Shown: piece by piece, positions 46,352 to 58,411 of the stretch
Numbering within the stretch: the stretch's first letter is position 1
Layout of the letters: each line of letters begins with the position of its first letter
NCBI GenBank assembly: GCA_028023455.1
Contig: JAQFVV010012441.1
Location: forward strand, 4,833,911 to 4,897,910
Direction: 5' to 3'
DNA length: 64,000 nt
Source: Epiperipatus broadwayi
Lineage: Eukaryota; Onychophora; Udeonychophora; Euonychophora; Peripatidae
Made by a program: the position numbers and the translations under genes
The notes under the pieces: model-generated
What the model was told of the DNA's origin: nothing
The model's input: only the letters and a program-made list of their open reading frames with translations
Database searches by the model: none

Positions 46352-47338
46352 ATGTCACCTATTTTGTTTTTGTTGTTTTTGAGTGAAATGGAGAAAGCAA
46401 TAGAAAGACTAGGAAAAGGGATAGAGGTACCGTTAATTGGTGGCAAGGGAATATGTACTTTGTCGGGTCTTTTTTTTGTGAATGATATCTTTTTGTATGC
46501 AGAAAGAAGAGAAGATATGAAAATTTTGTTGAGGACATGTGCAAGGGTGGGTAAAGAGATGGGGATTAAATTTAGTGAAGAAAAATCAAATATAATGATC
46601 GTTAATGCTGGGGAAAAAGAAGATGTAGAATTTTTATTGGGGGATATAAAGTTAAGTATGGTAGATAGATATAGGTATTTGGGAATCATCTTATATAATG
46701 AGAAAAATTGCTTGGATGAATGGGAGAAAAAATTGGTAAATGAAGCAAAGAAAAGAAAGGGTTTGGTAAAGAAACTAACAGTATTTTCATATAATAAATA
46801 TGATGTAGCTAGAATTGTATGGAAGGGAGTTGCAGTAGCAGGGTTAACATATGGTAATGATGCATTATCTGTTAGTAAAACGATTTTAGATTATTTAGAG
46901 AAAGTACAAAGGGAAGTAGGAATACATGCATTAAATGCTGAGATGTGGACAGCAAAGGAGGCTATTCAAGGAGAAATGGGATGGGCAAGTTTTTATATGA
47001 GAGATGCAAAAAGTAAAATGAAAATGTTTGGTAGGTTGCAGTTTATGGATAGTAAAAGAATAGCCAAAATAGTGTTTAACTGGGTTATGAGTAAAGGGCA
47101 GGTAACAAGATGGGGGAGAATGGTAAGGTGGTATATATCAGTATACTTGTATAAAAGGTGGGGTGATTGTGTTAGGAAGATTGTTGAGTGTTATAGTGAT
47201 AAGGAATGGGATGAAAGAATAAAAGCATTAATAGAAAATAGGGAGTTGGAGAGATGGAGAACTAGTATGGAGGGTAAGAAGAGTTTAAATATATATAGAA
47301 GTAAACTGGAATATTGGATGAGAGTTAATTTAGGATAA
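46352..47338 (+). pseudogene. RT palm end and C-terminal domain of CR1/L2-like copy 1
   Basis: The 328-residue frame follows the TGA directly. It has MSPILFLLFLSEMEKAIERL, then LSGLFFVNDIFLYAERRED, where the expected FADD reads FVND, then MGIKFSEEKSNIM, YRYLGIILYNEK, VAGLTYGNDALSVSKTIL and WGDCVRKIVECYSDKEWDER. The start at Met 46352 is only the first Met after the stop, so it is not a real start. Confidence 0.85.
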
Positions 47339-47790
47339 TAGTAAGAAAAGTAGTTTATTGTTTAAGGCTTGAATGGGATCTTTGCAAGAAGAGAATATAC
47401 ATGTAAATAGAAAAATATGGGTGATTTAGTGTGCAAATTGTGTAAGGAAGGTATAGAAAATATTAGGCATCTGATGATTGAATGTAAATGCTTGAAAGCA
47501 GAAGGGTACAGATAATGAAGTTATGGGAGAATAGGTATGAACAAAGTGACTATACAGAAAGTGAGTTATTAGTTTTTATGCTGGGTCTGTGAAAAGATAA
47601 AGGGGATTTAGATACAAAGGCCACAGTGTTGACAAAGATTATGTTGTGGAAATGGGATGGGGCAGAATATGGGAAGACTTAGAGTGGGGAATGAAAAATA
47701 AAGTGTCTAACAGGTTTATCTGGGCATTAATTGCTGAGATATTCTTGACTTCGTTTAAGCAGAAGCCAAATACATCACATCACATCACAT
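47339..47790 (+). pseudogene. C-terminal zinc-like motif and 3' UTR of CR1/L2-like copy 1
   Basis: After the frame ends, KNMGDLVCKLCKEGIENIRH then LMIECKCL can be read across a stop and a shift, a C-x2-C-x7-H-x4-C arrangement found at the end of many CR1/L2 proteins. The 3' UTR contains TTCTTGACTTCGTTTAAG and ends in TCACA units. Both features are also in copy 2. Confidence 0.65.
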
Positions 47791-48010
47791 GCTTCAACTT
47801 CTAACTCATCTTTCTATTTATAAAACTACCAAAATATTTAAATTGGTTTACATTCTCAAGTTGATAATTATTCAAGCTAAAAGTTGTGGAGATTTTTTCT
47901 CCAGTCACTGGCTAATAATAATTACAAACTTGAATTTTTTGAAAATTAATTATTAAAGCTAAGTCTTTATAAATTTGCATTCAAAACTGATAATGATGTT
48001 GTTTAATGAG
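47791..48010 (-). pseudogene. RT part of the split minus-strand LINE
   Basis: The minus strand reads ALIINFQKIQVCNYY, a stop, then VTGEKISTTFSLNNYQLENV and NQFKYFGSFINRKMS, the block after the RT catalytic box (LKINF.KTKV, and FKYLGS.I). The next bases of this protein are found at 43540 downward (AAVFNKLKDR), so the CR1/L2-like LINE split it. Confidence 0.7.
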
Positions 48011-49961
48011 ATTGTAAAGAACAATTAATAAATAAGAAAATTTCAAACTTGATAAAGAAGCACATCATTATATAATGATCTATCCTAACAAATGAAAGCA
48101 GATAAAAGTGAATTAAAGAGACAAATATAAAGTACAATATTTATATCAAAATAAATTAGCTGATAATAAATAGCTTTCTTTACATCCTTATAAATTAAAT
48201 TTAATATTCACTTAAAGATATATTCAATTCAATAGAGACCTAAATAATGAATTGTTTGGATTTATAATTGCTTAACAAAAGTCTAAAACAAAAGCACATA
48301 TCTTGAATGATAATATATATAGAATAAAAATTAGGGTATATAGCAAATATAAAATTTAGTATATACTGCAAATAGAAATTTTGATAATTTTTATTTATAC
48401 TCTTCATATTTAGTGGCTATATTTAATTTTAAATTCCACTTTAGTAAGTATTATGACATGATGTCATGAAGGTTTTAATTGTTTTCAGATTTTAATAAAT
48501 AGAACAATTTAACTAATTCATTAAAAAACAACTGTTAAAATACAGTGTAGAAAACATACAAAAAATGGCAGGTTTAATTATTTTTAATGCTCATAAATTG
48601 GTTGTTGTTGAATAGCTACTATATCCCACTGAATGGCGCAGTTTCCATGCATAAACTATAAAATATAATCATTCCTGGGCCATTAATTATAATCATTTTG
48701 ATGTGTTTTTTGTAATGCGAAAATAAAACCAAAAGAAAATTGTCTTTTTTAAATACTATTTAATTTTAAATATTATTTTTTATTAACGTATACAAATTAA
48801 ATGATAATAATAAATGTAACATAAAATAAACAAATTACAATTTGATTCGCCTTTTATAGTTTGCTTTTTGTTAGAAAAATCAATTTTCTATCGGAGATTA
48901 TTTTACTGGGGTTATGGCTTTTTTTTTGTTGTTGTTTACCGCTATTTTTTATTTCAAATAGAATGACAACTAAAAGTAATAGTTGTTACAGTTACGTTTA
49001 GGGTTAGTTTTAGGGTTAGTTTTAGGGTTAGGTTTAAGGTTATTTTTCTGTTATTTGTAATGTTAAAGTAAAAAATATCAAAATCGTATTTTTGTAAATA
49101 TTTTTTTTTACTAACATCTATAAAATAAATGGTAACAATAAATGTAAACTATATTCAACAAAGTATAACAGTAGTCAGAGAAAAGAAAGAAACTAAAACT
49201 TTTTTAAAGAATGACATATATATATATAAATGTTTATAATATATGTTTTTTATGACATTTAAAAAAAATGGGGAAAATTCTACTTTTCTTATGGGATATT
49301 TTTGTGTTAAAGCTCTTTTTTATTTAAAAAATATACACACTGTACAACTTCTTTGTCTCATGGAATGTTATTAACAGTACGTTACTTGACTTGTTACCTA
49401 ATTACAACTCACTTTATACATATATCTCATCAACATTTACTACTTAAAATTTCAATACACTATGGTGTAAAAAGTCCGTTAATTATTACTTTACAAAATA
49501 TGAACATTTCAATACTTTAAAATAAATAGAAATCCAATGAAAACAACATTTCCATCCAATTAAAAAAAACACACCCTCTCCCCAAGCCATAACCATTTTA
49601 TAAACTGTGTGAATTCAGAAAATGTATTTGCTGTGTAAAACATACATGCGGTACTGTGACATGACATAGCAGCCTGCAATCTGTAACACAACAAAAAAGT
49701 TGTATTATAGAAAATGCGGGTTCGAACGTGTTGGCCGTGGAAATGGCATTTTTATGTGTTTTAGTGCGAAAATGGTACCATCCAATGGGATGTGGGGGCT
49801 CTTTGATGAATACCCATAAATTTAATAATGAAGAAAAATAATACAAAAATAAATACAGCAAATAAAACATATATTATTGATAATTATTAAGATAAGACAT
49901 CAAATAAATATAATGAGTTAATTTATCATCTTGCTTTTTATTTTTGTCATTTTCAACATGT
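48011..49961. other. Non-coding stretch with a short TTAGGG-like run
   Basis: 48997-49042 contains four GTTTTAGGGTTA-like units (see findings). The rest is AT-rich. A minus-strand frame at 49598-49870 has no recognised domain. Confidence 0.5.
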
Positions 49962-50190
49962 GTGTGATCAAGTGTGTCAGCAGTACGAGATAGCATGGAT
50001 AGTTGACAGTCATGCAAAAGTCTGAGTTCAAACCCCTATATATTACATATTAGAGGGCAGATATAAAAAAGCTGTACTGTAGGGAAAAAAAAGTGTGATC
50101 AAGTGTGTCAGCAATACGAGATAATGTGGATAGTTGAGAGTCGTGCGAAAGTCTTGGAGGGCAGGTATAAAAAAAGCCTGTACTGTAGAG
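49962..50190 (+). repeat. Tandem pair of SINE-like tails
   Basis: GTGTGATCAAGTGTGTCAGC begins a unit at 49962 and again at 50093. Each goes on with ACGAGATA, GTGGATAGTTGA and AAAGTCT and ends in AAAGC.TGTACTGTAG. The first has GAGTTCAAACCCC, a B-box-like motif, lost from the second by deletion. Confidence 0.65.
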
Positions 50191-52029
50191 AAAAAAAAGA
50201 TATTTTAAAGAATAAAATACTTTATATTCAAAAAAGTATATCAATGCAATTTTCAAACTCTTTTATGATATCAATAGCATTATCCGAGAAAGAATATATA
50301 TATATATTTATTTATAATCCACTATGAACAGAACAATGGTATACCTACTAGGAAAAATACATGCAAACAGTCAAACAAATCCACTTTTCTTATTACTTTT
50401 TCAATGTCTATTTTATTAAAATTAATCCATCTGACAGTTTCGATTACCCAGAAATCTTTTTCAGAACTCCCCCGTATTATTCAATTGTCCCAATTGTCAC
50501 TAGTTGGAAAAAGTGAATGATAAGGAGAAGCTCTGAGAAAGATGAATGCACACAGAAAGATAAGTTGATAATATACTTCCCGAAGAAGAATAAAAATGCA
50601 TGTAATTAGTAATAAATGCATTATTGGTCATTGTAGAAATCAGAAATGAATTTTTAGCACATACATGAATAAATATAACTTAATATCAAATGATTGCCAT
50701 TCTAAATGTGTAAATAAGATTTTGAATACAAATCGTAGCACATTTGATGGATATTCAACCTTTGCCACAATCTATGAAGATACAGTCATAAAGGGGGAAA
50801 TAATAATTTAATATTTTATTTGAATGTTGGCGTTGCTTAGAGTGTGTGCTAAAAATTAGCATTTCAGATTAATTCCATTAACTTATAAATCTATTTATTA
50901 TTCACTGCACATGTATAAATGAAATAAAGTTTGAACTTTTAGCCATTGGCAATAGTATTTATTTATTGTTAAGGCTTTGTTGTTTTTTCTTCAGGTAATT
51001 CTTAATTGATTTTTTATTTAAAATTAAAATTAAAAAAAAGAAAGAAAATCAATTGTAAAAATGAGCTGATAAATCTGTCATTTATAGTATTCTTTACCTC
51101 AATATTTTTTTTTTTATCATTTTAAGATTAAATCTATGTTAAACATGTTTTAATTAATAAAACAATAATTGTTTTGTGTGGGAATTGTTTTGTTTTCTTT
51201 TTCAAAATTATAGACAAATTGATTCTGCCTCAACTTAATTTCTATTATTGTCCAAAATCCAAAGATACCACTGCAAACCTACTGCATAATTTAGGACAGT
51301 GAGATAGATTAAAGACTTAAAATATCTTGTTTGAGGCTAAACTCTATCTCTTCCAATACTAGAATATCAAATGATTTCTAGTATGATAAACTATTTGATT
51401 AATTTTACTATGTGTGATTTATTGTAATGAAAAAATATAATAAACTGAGAGCTAAACTTTTTTGCTATAAAAACTCAACCTGACCGTTTTAGTGATTGAC
51501 ATCATTTAACATTCCAAATGATTACCTATTTATTTATTATAATCTGGAGTCAATTTTTTAAAGATCTTTAGCACTTAACTCAGACAATTTAGCTACTACT
51601 TAACAATATTGCTCAGCAAATGTCTTAAGTTTTTATTATTAATAAGAGTAAAATAAATCCCAAAATACAGAACATATACAGTTATTACATAAATGTGACA
51701 TTCATTACAGATAAGTGAATGTCATAATCTTAATGAATATAAGCATATAATTTACTTTTAGCTCTACAAAAATATTCTATTAAATAATAATAAATAGTTT
51801 GCCACAATACCATGCTTTACTTGAATATTTTATTCATTTTTTTCTTCAAAATATTTGATACATGAATCCTAATGAAGTAAAAGATTTCCTCTTTCTAACA
51901 TGTGATTTTACATAACAAAGTTAATTAAGATTTTTGATGCAATTGATATCATTTCTTGAATAAATTATAGGCAGTGATATGTAAAACAATATATCATTTT
52001 AATATATTAATGTTTCAACTATAACTCTA
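50191..52029. other. Non-coding stretch
   Basis: AT-rich sequence without recognised gene, repeat family or structure. Confidence 0.5.
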
Positions 52030-52243
52030 ACATACAGTAATCAACTGCTCCACATGTACTGCACTGTCATATTAAATCAATGTTGTTTTGTTGAATATGA
52101 ATAAGAACAGCTGCTGTCTTATTTTTGTATCTAATTACAATTATATAGGCTAATCATAATTGTATCATATTCAATAAAGCAATATTGGTTTAATATGACA
52201 GTAGAATGAATGTGCAGTAATTGATTACTGTCTGTTTAGAATT
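52030..52243. mobile_element. Foldback repeat with arms of about 75 bp
   Basis: The left arm (52030-52100: ACAGTAATCAACTGCTCCAC, CTGTCATATTAAATCAATG, TTGAATATGA) and the right arm (52165-52243: TCATATTCAATAAAGCAATA, TTAATATGACAG, TTGATTACTGT) are imperfect reverse complements. A single arm of the same family recurs at 52483-52550. Confidence 0.7.
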
Positions 52244-52482
52244 ACAGTTTAAAATAGTAAATATCTTAGTCAATTATATTAACTCTAACATTTCTTTTTA
52301 TAACCACACAACAAATGTTAAAATTTCATGAGTGTTAATAGACATAATAAAGAAAATAAATTATCTATGCTATTGATCCAAGATACTTATGACTGGCCTA
52401 TATAATTACATTTAGTTGCAAAGATAAGATGGTCACTTTTGTCTTTTTAAATCTTTATTATGTAGCTCAGATCAAAAGTTTT

Positions 52483-52550
52483 CTCATATTCAACAAAACA
52501 ATGTTGGTTTAAGATGACAGAGCAGTGCATGTGTAGCAGTTGTTTAGAAT
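52483..52550 (+). repeat. Single arm of the foldback family
   Basis: CTCATATTCAACAAAACAAT then GTTGGTTTAAGATGACAG and GCAGTTGTTTAGAAT match the right arm at 52165-52243. Confidence 0.65.
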
Positions 52551-53629
52551 TATATTAATAAATAAATATGACAATATGCCCATCTACTCAGTAAGTCATG
52601 TGACTATCAAACATCAGAATGAGGCCTCATAATAACAGATCTATTTGATGAGCCTTATTTACTTCAATTTCTAAAAGTTTATTTATAGTAGAACACTATA
52701 TATATATATATATATATATATATTACATGTAATAAACTGCATTATTACTTATTTATAAAATACCAGTAAATTTATGGCAATTTTTTTTTATTAGCCAATA
52801 AGATTAATGTCTAATAGTATTACTAGTCATGCCATTTCTTTTCTACTTCTGCCATGCATGTGATATTATATATATATATATATATGGTATCGGGATGGGG
52901 TGGTAGTGAAGATATAAATGAAAAAAAGGTTTGAATTGGGTCATGGAAAATATCATTATCACTCTCAGTCAATAATTTACAAAAGTATATATAAATAAGA
53001 TATATTTAAGGGGGGCATGAAATCATTAGATCTCAGAGATCAGCCAGTCACTCCTTAGAGTAACTATAATAATTATACATCAATCATATATCAACCAGCA
53101 TTATCAAGTAAAAGTACTCAAGAGAAATCATTATTCATTAACATGAATGATCAACATTTAAAGTAAATCAGTACAATAAATCAACAATCAATCTTGTGAC
53201 TGGATTGGAAATGAGTCTTCTGTAGACCAGACTAACTACTGAGCCTTTGCCAGTTTTGGACAATTATTTAAACATAACTTGGATGCACCAACTTAGTGCC
53301 CATACATTAGAATACACAATAATCAGAAATTGAAACAATAATGCTGGGATATTTAAAACATGCTGATCATCATCAATGCTATGACCACTTAAATACCATT
53401 AATGTACTGCCCCACTATAAACTTAAATTTTTAATAAGACTAAACTAAAATTAAAGGTAGTTCATAGGCTTTAAAGAGTATTCCCTTTTGTGCCAACCAG
53501 GATGGTGATTGATCATCTCTGGATGCCCAAAAGCACTAACTACACCCCCCCATTTATATGTTCATCCTGTACTCGAATGTAACTCAGAGACATAATCTCT
53601 ATTACTATACATGACCAAGAAATGATGAT
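52551..53629. other. Non-coding stretch
   Basis: AT runs at 52699 and 52868; otherwise no feature recognised. Confidence 0.5.
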
Positions 53630-53633
53630 TTAA

Positions 53634-55112
53634 CTTACTTATTGCTGATTATTTTATTGGCTAAGTGAGGTAAAAATCTAAACTTTTAATTGGTCAATTC
53701 ACAAACTCAAGTGTCAAAATATATTCATCTTTTAATATTATATTCACTTTAGTTTTGTTTGTAAAAAGTATATTAACCTTTTTAAGGATCCTTATGAGAT
53801 GACATGCAGCCACTTCAAGTTACTTGAATTCCATTATTTTTAATGCTACAGTAAAGATTTTGAGCTTTTTTCAAAGGTTAAAAAAAGTTCCATAAGATGC
53901 TGCCCTCTCTTGAATTATTTTACAAGTAAAAAATCAATAAAACTGACATCAAAAGTATAACAAAACAAGTAGGCTGGACATTCTTCATTTTGATTGGCTG
54001 TAACCATCAAGTTCAAAGAAAGCTGCTTGTCAAAATAGCTTGTCAAAATGAAACTCATTTCAAAAATGATAAACGAATGTTTAAGACCATTTAAAAGTAC
54101 TTTTTGATGTATTTTTTGACATATTATAAACTATTTTGATAAAATATGCTAAAAATAAAATTATTTTAGAAAAATAGTTAAGACTTTAACAAAAATTATT
54201 TACTTATCCACGCAACATAAAATTGTGAAAAAAATCAATTGACGTCAGCAACATTTTTTAATTGGTTACTAATTTTCATTTTAGACTTATCACTACTTAC
54301 CATTATTTAATATGTTTAAAATTTATAAATAAAAATTTATTTTTGAAAAAACTTTTGTTCACTTTCATAATCTGACAAATTATTAATATACTTTTTACAA
54401 ACAAATCTATAAGTGAATATAATATTAAAGACAAATATATTTTGATGGTTGAGTTTGTGAATTGATCAATTAAAAGTTTTGACTTTTACCTCACTCGACC
54501 AATAAAGTAACAGCTGCTTAAAAGGTTAATAATTTGTCAGGTTATGAAAGTGAATGAAAGTTTTTTCAAAAAAAAAAATTATTTATAATTATAAAATATC
54601 TGATAGTGGCAAATCTAAAACAAACATTACTCACCAACCAAAAAGTTTTGCTGACATCAGTGATTTCTTTCCCAATTTTATGTCGGAAAAGTAAATAATT
54701 TTTCCTAAAGACTTAACTATTTTTCTAAAATAATTTTATTTTTAGCATATTTTATCAAAATAATTTATAATTTGTCAAAAAATACTTTTAAAATGGTCTC
54801 AAACATTTGTTTATCATTTTTGAAATGAAAGAAAAGAAATCGTAACGCTTTAGTTATTGACAATCCATTTTCTTTGTTGTCAAACATTAACAGCCAATCA
54901 GCATCAAGGACAGACTGTCCTCTTCCTTTGTTACACCTTCAACATCAGTTTTATTGATTTTTTACTTGTAAAATAATTCAAGAGAGGGCAGCATTTTACA
55001 GAACTTTTTTTAACCTTAAAAAGAATGCAAAATCTTAATGGTAGCATTAAAAGTGATGGAATTCGAGTGACTTGAAATGGTTTTGTTTTTAGTTGTGACT
55101 CGCAAATATCCA
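53634..55112 (-). mobile_element. TTAA MITE copy 2 (outer, minus orientation), interrupted by copy 3
   Basis: The left piece (53634-53772) is the reversed right end of the family (GAGGTAAAAATC, CAATTCACAAACTCAAG, TTTGTAAAAAGTATA). After the inserted copy 3 the outer copy resumes at 54526 (TTAATAATTTGTCAGGTTATG) and continues to about 55078 (GGAATTCGAGTGACTTGAAAT). Its left edge is TTAA at 53630-53633. The right edge is unclear; homology fades near 55078 and TTAA occurs near 55113. Confidence 0.75.
53777..54525 (+). mobile_element. TTAA MITE copy 3, inserted in copy 2, 749 bp
   Basis: It is bounded by TTAA at 53773-53776 and 54526-54529. The ends are CCTTTTTAAGG and GCTTAAAAGG. Internal blocks match copy 1 at 1258-2000 in the same order, for example GCCCTCTCTTGAATTATTTT then TACAAGTAAAAAATCAA. 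No transposase frame. Confidence 0.85.
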
Positions 55113-56747
55113 CTTAATACAATTTTTAACAATTAAATATAAGCTTATTAAAAACAAAAAAATAAATACCAAGATCTGCAGAATCAGGCTTCTGATTTTG
55201 GATAATATACAAAAATTATATACACAACTAAAGTTTTTACATTGATTTACAATATTTCTTTATAAGTTTCTATAAATGCATATATATATATATTCATACA
55301 CAGATGGGTGTTTTATGATAAATACATTTTAATTGATATTCTATAATGACCAAAAAATGATTAAATTTTACAACATGGTTTTTACAATACAATTGACAGA
55401 TATATGCACACATACATGCAAAATTTCTGAACATATTTAACTTGTTACATAAAAAATGATTAAGCTTTTAAATTATATTTTAAATAAATACAAATACTTA
55501 TGCTAGATTTACTAAAACATGTATATAGAGTTGCACATATTATTAACAAATTTAATTTTGTCAAACAATAAATAAAAATATTTTTATAATTAATAATTCC
55601 ATATTGAATATACATAAAATTTACATATATACATGTGTATCAATATTTAAAAAAAGCAGTTTATCAATTTCTATTACAGCTTTCTTTTATTCTTTTAAAA
55701 ATAAGTATAGTCAATTTTCAAGAGGTTAGAAAGCTTTTTATTGGATTACCCCTTAACTAATTATAAATGTCTTTAAATTTAAAAATAAAGACTTAAAAGT
55801 CATCCAAATGAATTATTTAAAAACAACTCACTTTTGTATACATGTTTATCTGTTCTTCTTTGCAAATAGACATAGCAGCATACATATAACTATTACTTTA
55901 TTCAGCTGGTATTTCTCTTGGGCAAGCTGTTTTTGGTCAATCCAGGCAATTGTCATCATCAGGTAAAAGGATATATTCACATATGTTGACTTTCTCTCTT
56001 CTGCAGTTGGTTCCACTTAGACTTGGATTTGGTAAGCTTCAGGTTAGCAAGCTATTTTCCAGAACATTTTAAGGCTATGAATGTCAACACAAAGAAGTGG
56101 GTCAAATACCTCCATGTGAATTCAAACTCCACTATTGAACTGAAGAGCAGCTGCTTCCTAACATTAATAAATCTGCATGGCAGTTTTCTGTATAATTATA
56201 CTAGCCATCTCTGCAGCCAGCTTTATTGTTGCTAATTCTCTTTTACAGTTACCAATTCTTCACAAAATATTTTAGCCAACTTTACAGCTAGCTCTTCTGC
56301 TAACAGCTCAAAATATTAAAACCACACTGACTGATATTTTTTATCAGTCCTTTTGATAATCTTGGTTGGGTCAGGTGATAAATAGATAGTGACTGTTTTC
56401 AATTAACTTTAATCCTTTGGAATCTACATACATGTTTTTACTCAGATAGTAGAAATTCACAAATTAATTAATATATTTCAAAAATAGACATTTTAATAAT
56501 TATCAGAAAACAAGCTTATTTTTAAATTTCAAAATCAGAGTTACAAATAATATTTATTAGACCTTTTTAAAATATTTATTTCATAATAAAATTTTTTTTT
56601 AAAACCAGAGTTATTTAACCTTTTATTATTTTTATTTCAAGTAAATGTAGAAAATATCTATAAAAATTTATGTCTGTGTTTATTTCTACTATATTATTGT
56701 ATGTTATGTAACCCAACTGGTTACAATATATATATATATATATATAT
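55113..56747. other. Non-coding stretch
   Basis: AT-rich sequence. A segment at about 55990-56260 has more G+C and a frame of 70 codons (56023-56235) without any recognised domain. No other feature was found. Confidence 0.45.
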
Positions 56748-57266
56748 ATGAAAAAGAAAAACAAGTTTTATATATGTAAAAACCTGCTATCGCTTGTATT
56801 AATGATCAATAGATGGAGCTTTACCAAGACCTCCAAATAAGTGTATTCTGTTTACATAAACGTCAGAGTCAATATTCAGTCTCTTTCATTTGGCTCCACC
56901 CTCAGATCAGCTGATTTCAAGCTGATTTGCTCTCATCAGTGAAGGGATAGGAGTTATAAAACTAGACCTAAAAACAAACTCCAAGCGTTTATGCAAAACA
57001 TTTCTATCAGTTTGCAAGCATGAATTTTTTAGACATGTTAATGTCTTCAAACTTAGCCTATCAAACAACATAGCTATATGGGTCTGATTTCAGTTCAGTT
57101 TCTCCACATAGTAAAAGTTTCTGCAATCTATATCATTGCAAGAAAACTTTAAAGGTACATTTATGAAAAAGAAAAACAAGTTTTATATATGTAAAAACTT
57201 GCTATCGCTTGTATTAATGATCAATAGATGGAGCTTTACCAAGACCTCCAAACAAGCGTATTCTGT
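56748..57266 (+). mobile_element. Mini-element with about 104-bp terminal direct repeats
   Basis: The segment 56748-56851 is repeated at 57162-57266 with only about three differences (ATGAAAAAGAAAAACAAG, then ATCAATAGATGGAGCTTTAC). The 310 bases between are related to the repeats at 60200-60560 (CAACATAGCTATATGGGTCT, then TTCAGTTCAGTTTC). The form resembles a terminal-repeat retrotransposon in miniature, but no primer site or polypurine tract is clear. A segmental duplication is also possible. Confidence 0.55.
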
Positions 57267-57539
57267 GTATTATGTATGCCATAAGAAAGAGTAATAGTGC
57301 AAAACAACAGATCCACACTTCAAAAGCTAATGTTTTGTCTTATTATGTTCTTAATAACAAACACTGCAGAGATATTTTATCAATATATTATGCACACACA
57401 CACGCACATATATACGCAAAAAATCAAGTCATATATCACATGACCTAATTTAAGAGCTATTGGAAAACTTATTAGATGACACACACACACACATATATAT
57501 ATATAATTAATAAAATGAAACAAATTGTATAAAATGTGA
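57267..57539. repeat. Spacer with CA and AT microsatellites
   Basis: Two CA runs (57388-57405 and 57480-57494), the second followed by AT, lead to the start of the second CR1/L2-like copy. Confidence 0.8.
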
Positions 57540-57694
57540 TGGAGAATAGAAATAAAAGTAGAAATAAGAGTGAAAGATGTGGATGGAGAGTGAATGATAA
57601 GAGTAAGTTGGAAGAGTTTAAAATACAAGTTGAAGAAATCATGGAAGAGTGGGTTGGGGATGAGTAGAAGGATTGGTGTAAAGAAGTAGAAAAA

Positions 57695-58336
57695 GTGTCA
57701 AATATGGTTTTAGGTGAGAATATTCAGAAGAATAAAAGTAATAAAAAAATAAGAATGTGTAAAAGTGTAAAAGAGAGGAAAGAAGCATGTAGAGAATATA
57801 AGTGTGCTATTAAGAATATGGAAAGTGAAAAAGATATTAACTTTAAATGGGAAAAGTACTTAGAAAAGAAGAAGTTGGCTAAAATAGATAATTATAGAGA
57901 GAGAATGAAATTGAATAATAAATTGTTGGAGGATATTAATAAAAGTGGAAGAGATGGAAGTAAAAAATTTTGGAATTATATTAAAAAGAGAAATATAGAG
58001 GAGAGAAAGATAGTATTACTAGATGATGAGGGAATTGAGTGTAGCTCTAGAGAAGATTTAGAGAGAATCTTAAATAGATATGTAATGAATATAAAAAAGA
58101 TGTTAGATGTGAAGGAATTAGTGATAGAAAACATGAAAGCAGTTAGTAATGGGAGTATTAGGTTTTCAGAAAATGAATTGAATGAGGTAGAAAAGAAATT
58201 GAAAAGTGGAACAGCAAGAGGTTTAGATGGATGGGCAGCAGAGTTATTATCTTGTTTTAATAAGATGGCACAGAATAGAGTTTTCCCAAGTAGTTGGAGT
58301 AATACAAAAGTAAGATTGTTATATAAAGTTAAATAA
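57695..58336 (+). pseudogene. N-terminal RT part of CR1/L2-like copy 2
   Basis: The 213-residue frame has the basic linker (KSVKERKEACREYKCAIKN), KKFWNYIKKRNIEERKIVLL, DDEGIECSSREDLERILNRY and RLDGW-like RGLDGWAAELLSCFNKMAQN with RVFPSSWSNTKVRLLYK. These are RT blocks 0 to 2. A short deletion removes residues between AAE and LLS that copy 1 keeps (MVMNLGHRAKAR). Confidence 0.8.
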
Positions 58337-58411
58337 TTATAGACTGATAGTGGTAACATCAGTTTTATATAAAGTTTTTTCATATATGGTGGCTAGAAGA
58401 GTTGTAAATGG

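Larger units (their letters stand above)
43540..47790 (+). mobile_element. CR1/L2-like LINE copy 1, inserted in another LINE
   Basis: In order it holds an SGNH-type ORF1 end, an endonuclease, an inverted duplicated block, reverse transcriptase, a C-terminal zinc-like motif and a 3' end in TCACA units (CATCACATCACATCACAT). An esterase-like ORF1 is known from CR1-group elements. Stops and frame changes are many, so it is inactive. The flanks on both sides are parts of one minus-strand LINE. Confidence 0.8.

Noticed and set aside
56023-56235. 70-codon plus-strand frame with more G+C and splice-like AG and GT words nearby
   Set aside because: No domain, no supporting second exon, and the word matches are expected by chance.
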